Shown here in pieces: positions 26,099 to 34,576 of a stretch of DNA of 64,000 bases. The stretch is from a virus: IMG/VR virus record IMGVR_UViG_3300005366_000002, positions 40,106 through 104,105 of that record, one strand, 5' to 3'. Each line of letters starts with the position of its first letter. The stretch's first letter is position 1. The notes under the pieces were generated by a model, which was not told the origin of the DNA, ran no database searches, and saw only the letters and a list, made by a program, of their open reading frames with translations. The position numbers were made by a program, and so were the translations under genes.

Positions 26099-27169
26099 AT
26101 GCAAAAGGCAACTCTCCGTGCCGCCAAGAACCCCGTCGTGCTGGCCACGGAGCTGAAGCTCGCCGGTTCCGACGAGTACGCGATCGGCCGCTTCGGTTCC
26201 GGCAAGGGCGAACTGAACGCGTCCAACAAGAAGGACCTGCTGGCCCAGCAGCAGAAGTTCCTGCAGGCCGCGTCGCAGGGCAACATGCTGGCGATCACGG
26301 CGGCCCAGTCCAAGGACATGGTGCACGCCGCGTTCAACAGCCCGGAAGCCCACCGCGTCCTCGGCGAGAAGATCAGCGAGTCGCTGTACATCACCGCGAA
26401 CCGCCAGGGCTTCATGCGCAAGTACCTCGCGAAGATCGACGTCCAGCAAGGCTCGATCCCGCGCTTCCCGCTGCGCACCAAGAACGTGACCGCCGTCTGG
26501 TCGACCTCGCCGACCAAGGTCGAGTCGCAGATCACCCGCGACAAGTGGTTCACGCCGCCCGAACTGTCGGTCGTGGCCCGCCCGTTCATCACGCAGATCG
26601 ACCTGCACCAGTCGAGCGGCGACCTCCTGCAGGAGAAGTACATCGAGGCCGTCGAGGCCACGATGGTCGCCGAAGATCGCCTGTACTACAACCAGCTGCA
26701 AGCGCTGGTGGGCGTCGACAACAACCTGACCATCGTGTCGGGCCAGCTGACGCCGTACTCGCTGATGACGGTCGTCACGAACGTCACCCGCTGGGGCCTG
26801 AAGGGCGCGCACCTGCTGATGGCGACGGACCTGTGGCAGGACGTGGTCGGCAACTCCGACTTCTTCACCGCCATCGACCCGGTGGCCCGCCACGAACTGC
26901 TGCTGACCGGCGAGCTGGGCACGATGTACGGCATGACCGTCACGTCGGACGCCTTCCGTCACCCGGAGCACAAGGTCCTGGGCCAGGGCGAGTTCTACGT
27001 GATCTCGGACGCGCTGAACCACGGCGCGTACTCGGATCGCGGCGGCCTCCAGTCGACCCCGATCGACATCTCGATGGAGAAGGTGCCGGGCCGCGGCTTC
27101 GTCGTGCACGAAGCGCTGGCCGTGTCGGTGGCGAACAGCCGCTCCTTCGCCAAGGGCTACCGCCTGTAA
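26099..27169 (+). CDS. Major capsid protein (HK97-fold type, probable)
   Basis: 356 residues. The order scaffold, this gene, then tail genes, the extreme codon bias and the strong ribosome site (AGGAG) indicate the most abundant head protein. The sequence has features typical of HK97-fold capsid proteins of myoviruses: a charged helical start, an internal QGSIPRFPLRTKN loop, TPPELSVVARPFITQID in the middle, and a C-terminal beta segment RGFVVHEALAVSVAN. The start MQKATLRAAK is faintly like the shared tag. A hairpin follows the stop. Confidence 0.75.
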   Translation: MQKATLRAAKNPVVLATELKLAGSDEYAIGRFGSGKGELNASNKKDLLAQQQKFLQAASQGNMLAITAAQSKDMVHAAFNSPEAHRVLGEKISESLYITANRQGFMRKYLAKIDVQQGSIPRFPLRTKNVTAVWSTSPTKVESQITRDKWFTPPELSVVARPFITQIDLHQSSGDLLQEKYIEAVEATMVAEDRLYYNQLQALVGVDNNLTIVSGQLTPYSLMTVVTNVTRWGLKGAHLLMATDLWQDVVGNSDFFTAIDPVARHELLLTGELGTMYGMTVTSDAFRHPEHKVLGQGEFYVISDALNHGAYSDRGGLQSTPIDISMEKVPGRGFVVHEALAVSVANSRSFAKGYRL

Positions 27170-27183
27170 GCGGATGCGGCTGG

Positions 27184-27218
27184 GGAGGGATGTCTAGCCG
27201 TCTAAACTAGCTCCCTCC
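27184..27218 (+). terminator. Hairpin after capsid gene
   Basis: GGAGGGA and TCCCTCC form a 7-bp stem, with CTAG/CTAG pairing further in. Only a weak T content follows. It may be a partial terminator lowering expression of the downstream gene, or it may protect the capsid mRNA 3' end. Confidence 0.5.
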
Positions 27219-27268
27219 TCAGTCGGTCCACTCATCAGGCCTCAACCCTCAGCTCCAAGGAGATCGAC

Positions 27269-27805
27269 ATGAAGTACAACGCATCGCTCGACGTGCTGGC
27301 GATGGCACTGCACGAGCTGGTCAAGGCCAACACCGGCAAGGCGAAGGACGCGGGCAAGGCTCGCACCCTGGCCGCTCGCCTCCTGGCGAAGGCTGCTGCC
27401 ATGCCCGACGCGGAAGCCGCCATCGACATCATCGAGGCGTCCAACCGCCAGGCGCACGCCCAGCTGATGGCTTCCCGCAAGGAAGCCGAGAAGGTGGCCG
27501 CTGCCGCCAAGAAGGAAGGCGACGACAAGCCCGCCGCGTCCAAGACGACCGCTGCCGCCAAGCGCGTGCAGGCCGCCGAGGACATGGACGGCGCCGGCGA
27601 GTTCCCGATGGAAGGCGAAGGCGACGGTGACGGCGGCGAGGCCGTGATCGAAGCCGACGAGTTCGACGGCGACCCCGTGCTCGAAGTCGAAGACGAGGAA
27701 GAAGTCCCGGCCCCGGTCGAGGAAGTCATCCCCGCCAAGACGATGGCCGGCGTGCTGGCGCGCCTGGCTGCCAAGGCCGACAAGCCGAAGGCCGCGACGA
27801 AGTAA
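27269..27805 (+). CDS. Ala-rich protein with acidic C-terminus
   Basis: 178 residues. Residues 1-110 are Ala/Lys-rich and helical. Residues 110-155 are strongly acidic (Glu/Asp/Gly), and the end is basic. It resembles the coiled-coil and scaffold-like proteins upstream in composition. A virion or head-core role is suggested by its position after the capsid gene. No family recognised. Confidence 0.7.
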   Translation: MKYNASLDVLAMALHELVKANTGKAKDAGKARTLAARLLAKAAAMPDAEAAIDIIEASNRQAHAQLMASRKEAEKVAAAAKKEGDDKPAASKTTAAAKRVQAAEDMDGAGEFPMEGEGDGDGGEAVIEADEFDGDPVLEVEDEEEVPAPVEEVIPAKTMAGVLARLAAKADKPKAATK

Positions 27806-27830
27806 TTCGTCACCGCACCCTACCGGTGCT

Positions 27831-27857
27831 AGAAAGGGAGCTCCGTGCTCCCTTTCT
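27831..27857 (+). terminator. Terminator hairpin
   Basis: AGAAAGGGAGC and GCTCCCTTTCT form a perfect 11-bp stem with a 5-base loop. It closes the capsid transcription unit. Confidence 0.75.
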
Positions 27858-27861
27858 CCGT

Positions 27862-27888
27862 AATGGGACTCTGAAAAGCAGTCCCGTT
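27862..27888 (+). terminator. Second terminator-like hairpin
   Basis: AATGGGACT pairs with AGTCCCGTT (one G-T pair), with a 9-base loop. It stands directly before a putative late promoter, forming a tandem insulator between the capsid and tail units. Confidence 0.55.
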
Positions 27889-27891
27889 CAC

Positions 27892-27901
27892 CAATTTTAT
27901 G
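27892..27901 (+). promoter_or_regulatory. Putative late-type promoter motif (CAATTTTATG)
   Basis: An exact copy of the recurrent decamer, 10 bases before the start of the gene opening the tail unit and immediately after two hairpins. Confidence 0.55.
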
Positions 27902-27911
27902 GGGAACTGCC

Positions 27912-28568
27912 ATGACACAAGAGGCTGCACAGCAGTCGATCGAGCCGGTCGATGACCTTGTGCGGGCTGGGTTCATCCAGGAGTTGATGCGGCAGTTTCG
28001 GACGCGCAGTGTGTTCGTGACCAGCCCGGACATGACGGAGAACGTGAAGAAGATGTTCGGCAATAAGCAGCCGTCCTATCCGTACATGTTCGCCCTGATC
28101 ACCAACACCTCGCCGAACCCGGACTCCTACAACTCGCGTCGCCTGTCGAGCCAGGGCGTACCTGTCACCATGAACCGTGACGGCAAGCAGTTCCAGGCTG
28201 CGCGGATCATCCCGGTGAACTTCGACGTGGAGCTCACGTTCATCACCAACAACTACGATGGGATGGACGTTCAAACGGTCAACGGTTTCATCCGCCGGTG
28301 GCATCTGAGTCGCCGGACCAACGCGCTCAACTTCGAGATCGAGTACGGCCTGCTTCGGCTGACCGTCGGCTCTACCCTCTCCGAGTCCCTGGCGGTTCCC
28401 AAGCGGGACAGCCCTGCTGACACGGAGTCGGTGTACCCCGTGATCGCCAACCTGACGATCCACGGCTTCGTCAGCGAACCGGCCTTGCTCACGCGTGGCC
28501 GGATCAACCAGGTCGTGCTCGCCGAGGACATCGCTGTCCCTCCAGGCGGGCAGTTCTTCCCCTTCTGA
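27912..28568 (+). CDS. Probable virion protein between capsid and tail sheath
   Basis: 218 residues, no family recognised. In T4-like phages neck or tail-completion proteins are encoded near here, and the mixed alpha/beta sequence would allow that, but there is no motif proof. It opens the tail unit behind a promoter motif. Confidence 0.5.
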   Translation: MTQEAAQQSIEPVDDLVRAGFIQELMRQFRTRSVFVTSPDMTENVKKMFGNKQPSYPYMFALITNTSPNPDSYNSRRLSSQGVPVTMNRDGKQFQAARIIPVNFDVELTFITNNYDGMDVQTVNGFIRRWHLSRRTNALNFEIEYGLLRLTVGSTLSESLAVPKRDSPADTESVYPVIANLTIHGFVSEPALLTRGRINQVVLAEDIAVPPGGQFFPF

Positions 28569-28586
28569 CCAGACAACGAGGATCAC

Positions 28587-28901
28587 ATGGACGTGCTGAA
28601 CATGAATGCGCACCAAGTCAGCGTGCGCTGCAAGGGCCCTGCGGGCATCAAGGACTACGTCACGGTCGCTCCGAAGCGTCGGGTCACCCTGCCCGAAGGC
28701 TACGCGGTCGACAACAACTGGCTGGCCCAGGCGGAGAACGTCTCCGTGTTCGCCGACAAGACTGCGAAGTCGCCGATCGTGCTCCAGGCCTCGTCCGAGG
28801 TCGCGATCGCACCGGCGTCCACCCAGTCCGCACCGGCGCCGACGGCTACCAAGATTTCGGCGAGCGCTCCTGCCGCCCCTGCGCCTTCGCCGGCCGCCTG
28901 A
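28587..28901 (+). CDS. Small hypothetical protein with Ala/Pro tail
   Basis: 104 residues. A ~65-residue beta-looking start is followed by an Ala/Pro/Ser-rich, probably disordered tail. It lies between a presumed neck or tail protein and the sheath. No family recognised. A GAGGA site precedes the ATG. Confidence 0.65.
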   Translation: MDVLNMNAHQVSVRCKGPAGIKDYVTVAPKRRVTLPEGYAVDNNWLAQAENVSVFADKTAKSPIVLQASSEVAIAPASTQSAPAPTATKISASAPAAPAPSPAA

Positions 28902-28954
28902 ACGAAGAGCCGCTGAGCTACTGACATCCACCCTCCACCATAGGGCAGAATGAC

Positions 28955-30892
28955 ATGACCCAAATCATCAGCCGCGCGTCTGACGTTCGCGTCACGGAGA
29001 TCAACCTCTCGCAGGTGATCACTTCGTCGTCGATCACGGTGGCCGCGTTCCCCATCATCAGCGCGCAAGGCTCGACCAAGCCGATGCACTTCACCAACGG
29101 AAACGACGTGCTCAACGAGTACGGCAATCCGGACCCGTCGGTGTCGATGACGATCCAGTCGGCGCTCAACTACTTCTCCGAGGGCAACGATGCCTGGTGC
29201 CTCCGCGTCGTCGGCTCGGGCGCCATGTACGCCGGCATCCTCATGTTCCAGCAGGCTGGCGCGACCAACCTGGTGGGCCAGGCAACTGCCGATCCCCTCA
29301 ACACCGACCTGAGCACCCTGGTCACGTCGGGTCAAGAAGCGATCGCGCTGTTCTACCCGATCCACGGTCCCGGCTCGTACGGCGACAACATCTCGATCGC
29401 CATCGACACCGCCGTCATCGGCACGCCGACGAACCTGGATGCGAACGCGCAACTGGGCTCCGGCTCGATGCCTGCGACGACCTACTCGTACCAGGTCTCG
29501 GCCGTGGGCCCGAACGGCGAGTCGCTGGCCTCCAGCATCGTTCAGGTCCTCCTGGGTGGCGTGTCGGTCCCGGTGGCTTCGATCACCCTGACCTGGGATG
29601 CGGTCGTGGGCGCCATCGGCTACAACCTCTACGGTCGCCTGCACCCGAACTCGAGCTATGGCCTGCTGGCGCAGACCGGTGCATCCACCCTGACGTTCGT
29701 CGACAACGGCACGATCACGCCGGACAACACGAAGCAACCGATCACCGACATCGGCCAGGTCGTGGGCGGCGACGAGTTCATCGTCAGCGTGTACGACAAC
29801 ACGAAGCCGAACCAGAGCGCCCTGGAGGAGTTCACCTGCACCCTGCGCGCACACGTGGACGGCTCGGGCGTGCAGACGGAGCTGGAAGATCGCATCAACC
29901 CGTTCTCGTCCTACATCCAGGTCAAGTCGAACGTGCCGGCACTGTCCGACACGCCGGCGATCACCACCGTGGACGAGACGGCGATGGACGGTGGCGACAG
30001 CGGCTCCACGCCGACGTCGTACCAGATCGCGAACGCCATGCAGGTGTTCACGAACAAGCAGCTCTACAACACCAACGTGTTCGTCAACGGCGGCATCTCC
30101 GATCCGGTGTACCAGCTGGCGATCGACACGCTGGTCCAGGGTCGTGGTGACGCGGTCTCGCTGCTGGACACCCCGCCGACGGCCCAGCGCTTCCAGGCTG
30201 CGATCGACAACCGCAACCTCACGCTGAACCTCCAGTCGACCTACAGCGCGATCTTCTGCCCGGACCTGCTCCAGGCGGACATGATCAACGGCAAGCAGAT
30301 CTACTGCCCGCCGTCCGGCTGGGCCGCCGCCCTGTGCGCGCGTACCGACCGTGTCGCCAACAGCGCCTACTCGATCGCCGGCCTGAACCGCGGTGTGGTC
30401 AATGTGCTGAAGCAACGGTACACCTACGACGACGGACAAGCCACAGAGCTGTTCAACGCGCAGGTGAACTACTTCCGCACGTTCGTCGGCCAGGGCATCG
30501 CCCTGTGGGAGCAGCAGACGCTGACGGGCGAAAAGTCCGCCCTGCAGTGGCTGTCGGTCCGCCGTATCGTCAACGTGATCAAGGTCGCGCTGTACAAGTT
30601 CCTGCTCTACTCCCTCCAGGAGATGGACACGGACGCGGTGCGTCGCCAGATCATCAACTCGTGCTCGCAGTACCTGGACACCGTCGTCAACAGCAACGGC
30701 CTGTTCTCGTACACGGTCGAGTGCGACAACGGCAACAACACGGCAGCGACGGCCAACGCCGGTATCCTCGTGGTCAACGTGGTGCTCGTCCCGAACATCC
30801 CGATCCACGAGATCCAGCTGAACGTGATCGTGTCCAAGCAGGGCGTCACGTTCACCGAGGTGCTCCGCCAGGTCAACGGCAACACGCAGTAA
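28955..30892 (+). CDS. Contractile tail sheath protein
   Basis: 645 residues. The N-terminus (RASDVRVTEINLSQVI) and the C-terminal half (GLNRGVVNVLKQRYTYDD, SVRRIVNVIKVALYKFLL, YTVECDNGNNT, VLVPNIPIHEIQL) match the myovirus sheath family (T4 gp18-like). Residues about 162-255 form a fibronectin-III-like or Ig-like insert (TYSYQVSAVGPNGES, then ITLTWDAVVGAIGYNLYG), probably exposed on the sheath surface. The tail tube gene follows after 63 bases. Confidence 0.93.
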   Translation: MTQIISRASDVRVTEINLSQVITSSSITVAAFPIISAQGSTKPMHFTNGNDVLNEYGNPDPSVSMTIQSALNYFSEGNDAWCLRVVGSGAMYAGILMFQQAGATNLVGQATADPLNTDLSTLVTSGQEAIALFYPIHGPGSYGDNISIAIDTAVIGTPTNLDANAQLGSGSMPATTYSYQVSAVGPNGESLASSIVQVLLGGVSVPVASITLTWDAVVGAIGYNLYGRLHPNSSYGLLAQTGASTLTFVDNGTITPDNTKQPITDIGQVVGGDEFIVSVYDNTKPNQSALEEFTCTLRAHVDGSGVQTELEDRINPFSSYIQVKSNVPALSDTPAITTVDETAMDGGDSGSTPTSYQIANAMQVFTNKQLYNTNVFVNGGISDPVYQLAIDTLVQGRGDAVSLLDTPPTAQRFQAAIDNRNLTLNLQSTYSAIFCPDLLQADMINGKQIYCPPSGWAAALCARTDRVANSAYSIAGLNRGVVNVLKQRYTYDDGQATELFNAQVNYFRTFVGQGIALWEQQTLTGEKSALQWLSVRRIVNVIKVALYKFLLYSLQEMDTDAVRRQIINSCSQYLDTVVNSNGLFSYTVECDNGNNTAATANAGILVVNVVLVPNIPIHEIQLNVIVSKQGVTFTEVLRQVNGNTQ

Positions 30893-30955
30893 TCCTGAGC
30901 CTCAGCTCCGCCTCGCCAGCCAGCTGGGCGGGGCTCACCCTCACAAGGAACAGAC

Positions 30956-31474
30956 ATGGCACGTACCTCTTACCAACAGATCCTCAACCTGCCGGATGCC
31001 GCGCAGTCGTGGAACTTCGACCTGTTCATTCCAACCATCCCGGGAGCCTCCGGCTCTTCGCAGTCGCTGACCTACAAGGTCCGGACGACCGCGCTGCCGG
31101 GTGCGAAGATCGAACCGGTGCCCATCGAACTCCACGGCGCCAAGAAGCAAGAAGCGGGTCGCGCGATCTACGATCACACCCTGCCGGTCACGCTGCTCGA
31201 GACGATCGACTGGGAGACGATCCTCAAGTTCCGTGCGTGGCGCGACTACATGCGCTCGTGGAAGAACAACAAGGGCTCGGACTCCACCGCCTACAAGGTG
31301 AACCTGGAGCTCGACGTCTACGACAACCAGGGCAACATCAGCCAGACCTTCATCATCGCCGGCGCGTTCCCGACGGACGTGGGCGACGTGCAGCTCGACG
31401 GCGCTGCCTCGACGGCGCTGGACGTGTCGATCACGTTCAGCTACGACTACATCAGCGACGGCCTGACCTGGTAA
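30956..31474 (+). CDS. Tail tube protein
   Basis: 172 residues, close to T4 gp19 length. The sequence pattern (SWNFDLFIPTIPG, TALPGAKIEPVPIELHG, YDHTLPVTLLETIDW, FRAWRDYMRSW) and the position right after the sheath identify it as the inner tail tube. AAGGA precedes the ATG. The tagged gene cluster starts nine bases later. Confidence 0.92.
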   Translation: MARTSYQQILNLPDAAQSWNFDLFIPTIPGASGSSQSLTYKVRTTALPGAKIEPVPIELHGAKKQEAGRAIYDHTLPVTLLETIDWETILKFRAWRDYMRSWKNNKGSDSTAYKVNLELDVYDNQGNISQTFIIAGAFPTDVGDVQLDGAASTALDVSITFSYDYISDGLTW

Positions 31475-31483
31475 GGAGTGACC

Positions 31484-31867
31484 ATGCACCTCCAAGCACG
31501 ACAACGGGTGATCGCGCTCGACATGCACCCACACCTCGAACAGCAGACGGCGCTCGAGGAGAGCCTGCTCGAACTGTTCTGCGGCTCGGGCGCTGGCGAG
31601 CGCGGCTACCAGTTCGTCGACGCGTCGGACGTGCAGGGTGGCCGCTCGCTGAAGATCGACGCCACGGACGTGTTCCGTCTCGGCACTATGCTCGACGACT
31701 ACCTGGAAGCCCAGGGCTACGCCGTCGAGCCGTTCGAGAGCGCCGAAGATCTGAGCCGGCAGGCCACCTCGCTCCAACTGCGGAGCCCTGAATCGAACAT
31801 CGTGATCTGGCTGACGGCCCACGCCTGCACGCTCGAGATCACGCTGTTCGAGTTCCAAGGAAGCTGA
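31484..31867 (+). CDS. Tagged protein (HLQARQRVIA N-terminus)
   Basis: 127 residues from ATG 31484; the in-frame GTG at 31478 lies in the AAGGAG ribosome site. Starts MHLQARQRVIALD, a slightly divergent copy of the shared tag. The rest is a mixed alpha/beta sequence of unknown function. First gene of the tagged cassette behind the tail tube. Confidence 0.75.
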   Translation: MHLQARQRVIALDMHPHLEQQTALEESLLELFCGSGAGERGYQFVDASDVQGGRSLKIDATDVFRLGTMLDDYLEAQGYAVEPFESAEDLSRQATSLQLRSPESNIVIWLTAHACTLEITLFEFQGS

Positions 31868-31869
31868 CC

Positions 31870-32112
31870 ATGCGTCTCCTCGCACACGAACGGCTGCAAG
31901 CCAATACGTCCACCTACAAGGACGAGCAGGCCATGGACGACTCGATGGTCGTCCAACAAGATGCCCCTGAAGAGCAGCTGGAAGCGCGCGACGAGCAGCT
32001 CCTGGCTGACCAGCAGGACGTCTACCCGGACACGATGATGTTCGGCAAGCTGAACGCCGGTGAGCGTCTGCTGTCGATCAGCGCTTTTCGTGTCCACTTC
32101 CACGGAGACTGA
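31870..32112 (+). CDS. Small tagged protein with a second internal tag-like copy
   Basis: 80 residues. Starts MRLLAHERLQA, carrying the shared tag. The body is acidic and Gln-rich. Near the end is KLNAGERLLS (residues about 58-67), resembling the tag of the Nudix protein. This could be a decayed fusion of two tagged genes. It follows the previous stop by two bases. Confidence 0.7.
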   Translation: MRLLAHERLQANTSTYKDEQAMDDSMVVQQDAPEEQLEARDEQLLADQQDVYPDTMMFGKLNAGERLLSISAFRVHFHGD

Positions 32113-32113
32113 G

Positions 32114-32782
32114 ATGCGCCTGATGGCAAAGCAACGTCTCACGGCAACTGCGCTGACCGACAAACTGAAGGTCGAGTTCTACATGGGCCTCCAGGAGGCC
32201 TGTCCTTACTTCAAGACCTGGTCGGTGGAGCACCGCACCGAGTTCCAGAAGAAAGGCGACTCCAAGAAGGTCGAGGCAAACGCCCTGAAGTACCTGCAGG
32301 AGCTCGGCTGGACGATCGAGAAGACGCCCAGCGCGCTGCCTGGTACGACGTTCCTCAGCCGTGGCGAACACAAGGACTGGATCGTCAAGGTCACACGCTG
32401 GGGCTTTGGTGGTGCCTCGATGGTTCTCGTCGCTGAACGGTTTCGCAAGTTCAGCGACTTCCCACATGGTCACGAGATCGAGGAGGCTCTGCGGAGCCAA
32501 GGCCACAAGGTCAAGGAGCTGCCGGAGGATCCGTTGCAGCATCTCCGTGACGACGGCGCGATCCTCAAGATCTGGCGCGACAAGAGTGATCAGTGGTACA
32601 CCTCCAAGGTCTACGAGGTCATCAAGGGTATCGTCGGTGCCCACAAGGACAAGACCCGTCCTGGCGCCCTCAGCCTCGAAGCCGGTCCGTGCACCTACAC
32701 GGTGACCGCCGACGGTCAGGAGGTCACCGTGACCGTCTCCTACACCGATGACTACGTTCAACCTGTGACGAGGTGGCGATGA
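32114..32782 (+). CDS. Tagged protein (RLMAKQRLTA N-terminus)
   Basis: 222 residues from ATG 32114, one base after the previous stop. Starts MRLMAKQRLTA. The body is globular, basic and Trp-containing, with no family recognised. A 54-base upstream extension of the frame lies inside the previous gene and is rejected. Its stop overlaps the next start (ATGA). Confidence 0.75.
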   Translation: MRLMAKQRLTATALTDKLKVEFYMGLQEACPYFKTWSVEHRTEFQKKGDSKKVEANALKYLQELGWTIEKTPSALPGTTFLSRGEHKDWIVKVTRWGFGGASMVLVAERFRKFSDFPHGHEIEEALRSQGHKVKELPEDPLQHLRDDGAILKIWRDKSDQWYTSKVYEVIKGIVGAHKDKTRPGALSLEAGPCTYTVTADGQEVTVTVSYTDDYVQPVTRWR

Positions 32783-33441
32783 GCGATCCAGTGCAGTGCT
32801 TCATGCTCGAGATCGAGGAGATTCATCAGTGGTGGGTTGGCCTTCTGACCCGCGACATGAATCAGATCTGCCCTTCGACTGGCAAGCCTCATCGGCTGGA
32901 CCTCGAAGTGCCGGAAGGCGTGTCGATCTCTGATCTGATCTCGCTGGGTGACGGCATGGCACTCCAACTGCCTGATCGCCTCGAGCCTATGGTCTGCGCC
33001 TGCGGCCTCAGGTTCACGCGTGAGAACTCGACGTCCCACAGCACCGAGTCGAAGCACAGGTTCCGCAACCCCAAGACCGGCAAGGTCGGCTCGTGCTACG
33101 AGGTGGCGACACCCGGTGCCATGTGGTACTGTCCGTGGCTTGTCGATCGAGACCTCGAGAAGCTGAAGCAGCTGGTCGCCGAGGGCAAGAACACGTACCT
33201 GTCGCCCATGTACGTGAACCAATGGATGGACAAGCGCGATCCGCTGTGTGTCATGTGCCCGGACGGTTCGCACTGGATGCCGGACGCTCGCTCGACGAAT
33301 GGTGATGGCTGGACCGTCATCGGCGAGGCTCCGAACATCACCGCCAGTCCTTCGATCCTCACCCCTGGCTACCACTCCTTCCTGGTCAATGGCGTCTTCG
33401 GCGCCGACCCCAACTGCAAACCCTGGACGCCAAGAACATGA
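32779..33441 (+). CDS. DUF6527-like hypothetical protein
   Basis: 220 residues from ATG 32779, overlapping the previous stop. It lacks the tag. The C-terminal GWTVIGEAPNITASPSILTP followed by GYHSFLVNGVF resembles the small DUF6527-type phage proteins, and two Cys pairs (VCACG; LCVMCPDG) may bind zinc. Function unknown. The stop overlaps the following tagged gene. Confidence 0.65.
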   Translation: MSDPVQCFMLEIEEIHQWWVGLLTRDMNQICPSTGKPHRLDLEVPEGVSISDLISLGDGMALQLPDRLEPMVCACGLRFTRENSTSHSTESKHRFRNPKTGKVGSCYEVATPGAMWYCPWLVDRDLEKLKQLVAEGKNTYLSPMYVNQWMDKRDPLCVMCPDGSHWMPDARSTNGDGWTVIGEAPNITASPSILTPGYHSFLVNGVFGADPNCKPWTPRT

Positions 33442-33881
33442 TGAAGCTTCAAGCCCGCCAGCGCCTCATGGCCCGCCCCGAAGTGGAACGCGTCATGGAG
33501 GAGTCGGTCATCCGCATCGCCAACGAGCGGATCGCGCGCCTGGCTCGTCCGTGCGCAGCGCTCGGTATCTCCCAGGAGATGCTGACCACGTACTTCGGCG
33601 AGTACCTGCACGAAGAAGTGCTGCCAGGCATCGAGCACGGCGCCTACGACGCGCACAAGGCTGCCGAGGTCATCAACTCGATCACGGCACTCCAGATCGC
33701 CCACCACTTCCTGATCTCCGGGTCCAAGCACTCGCCGGCCGAGATCCATCAGCACGGCAAGCTGATGGCGGACGACCCGGAGTTCAAGAAGAAGATCCTG
33801 GCGAAGATGGGCCTGACGCCGCACGAGTTCCACGCGCTGTCGCTCATGATCCTCCAGGAAGCCAAGGAGACGATGCGATGA
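33438..33881 (+). CDS. Tagged protein (KLQARQRLMA N-terminus)
   Basis: 147 residues. Starts at ATGATG overlapping the previous stop: MMKLQARQRLMARPEVE. The rest is mainly helical with His-rich stretches (HHFLISGSKHSPAEIHQHG). No family recognised. Both ends overlap neighbours by four bases, indicating tight translational coupling across the cassette. Confidence 0.75.
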   Translation: MMKLQARQRLMARPEVERVMEESVIRIANERIARLARPCAALGISQEMLTTYFGEYLHEEVLPGIEHGAYDAHKAAEVINSITALQIAHHFLISGSKHSPAEIHQHGKLMADDPEFKKKILAKMGLTPHEFHALSLMILQEAKETMR

Positions 33882-34576
33882 GCCGCCAGCTGGTCCTCCA
33901 AGCCCGCCAGCGTCTGCTGGCAGAGGTTCCCAAGCGTGATGACTTGAAACCTGCGACGAACGTTGTGGTTCACAAGTTTGCCGAGGCGGGCATCGAGGTC
34001 ACACCCAACTTCAACTACGCATCCAACCTGTACCCTGACATCGGGTTCTTCTACCTGCCAGGTACTGGTCGCGATCTGGGAGATCGCTGGAACATCCATC
34101 CCGGTCAGCAGGAAGGGCACATGATGGAGATCTCGGTCTCCATGGATGCCAGCCGCTCCAACGAGCTCTATCGTCTGGCTCAAGAAGGCCAGGACCTGAC
34201 GGATGCGAAGAAAGCCGTGCAGGCTGTGGCAAAACTGCTGGCCAAGACCGGCATCAAGTTCAAGCCAGGCAAGCCGAATCCGCACTCGCCGATCGACAAG
34301 GCGCTCGGTGGCTCGCCCCGTTTCATTGGTGTCGTCGACATCACGGAAGAAGCCCCTGACTCCGACCCCAAGTCGAAGCCCTTGTGGGGCATTGCCGTCA
34401 AGGACACGCAGGGCAAGATCCACGTGTGGACCATGACGCCGCACTCGCGCGGCCCTTGGACCTACTACGAGGCCGAGCACAACATCCGTGACCTCCAGCA
34501 GCATCTGGAATACGACGACGAGTACAAGCGCGCCGACTACTTCAAGGTCGTGAAGGCCCCAAAGGAGAAAGCATGA
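33878..34576 (+). CDS. Tagged protein (LVLQARQRLLAE N-terminus)
   Basis: 232 residues from ATG 33878 (ATGA overlap). The longer open frame upstream is out of phase with the real preceding gene. Starts MSRQLVLQARQRLLAEV. The body is an alpha/beta-looking globular domain with an aromatic-rich C-terminal part; no family recognised. The stop overlaps the next start. Confidence 0.75.
   Translation: MSRQLVLQARQRLLAEVPKRDDLKPATNVVVHKFAEAGIEVTPNFNYASNLYPDIGFFYLPGTGRDLGDRWNIHPGQQEGHMMEISVSMDASRSNELYRLAQEGQDLTDAKKAVQAVAKLLAKTGIKFKPGKPNPHSPIDKALGGSPRFIGVVDITEEAPDSDPKSKPLWGIAVKDTQGKIHVWTMTPHSRGPWTYYEAEHNIRDLQQHLEYDDEYKRADYFKVVKAPKEKA

Noticed and set aside
26099-26130. Tag-like start of the major capsid protein (TLRAAK)
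   Set aside because: Only the spacing of a few residues agrees; the RLxA part is missing, so I do not count it as a tag.
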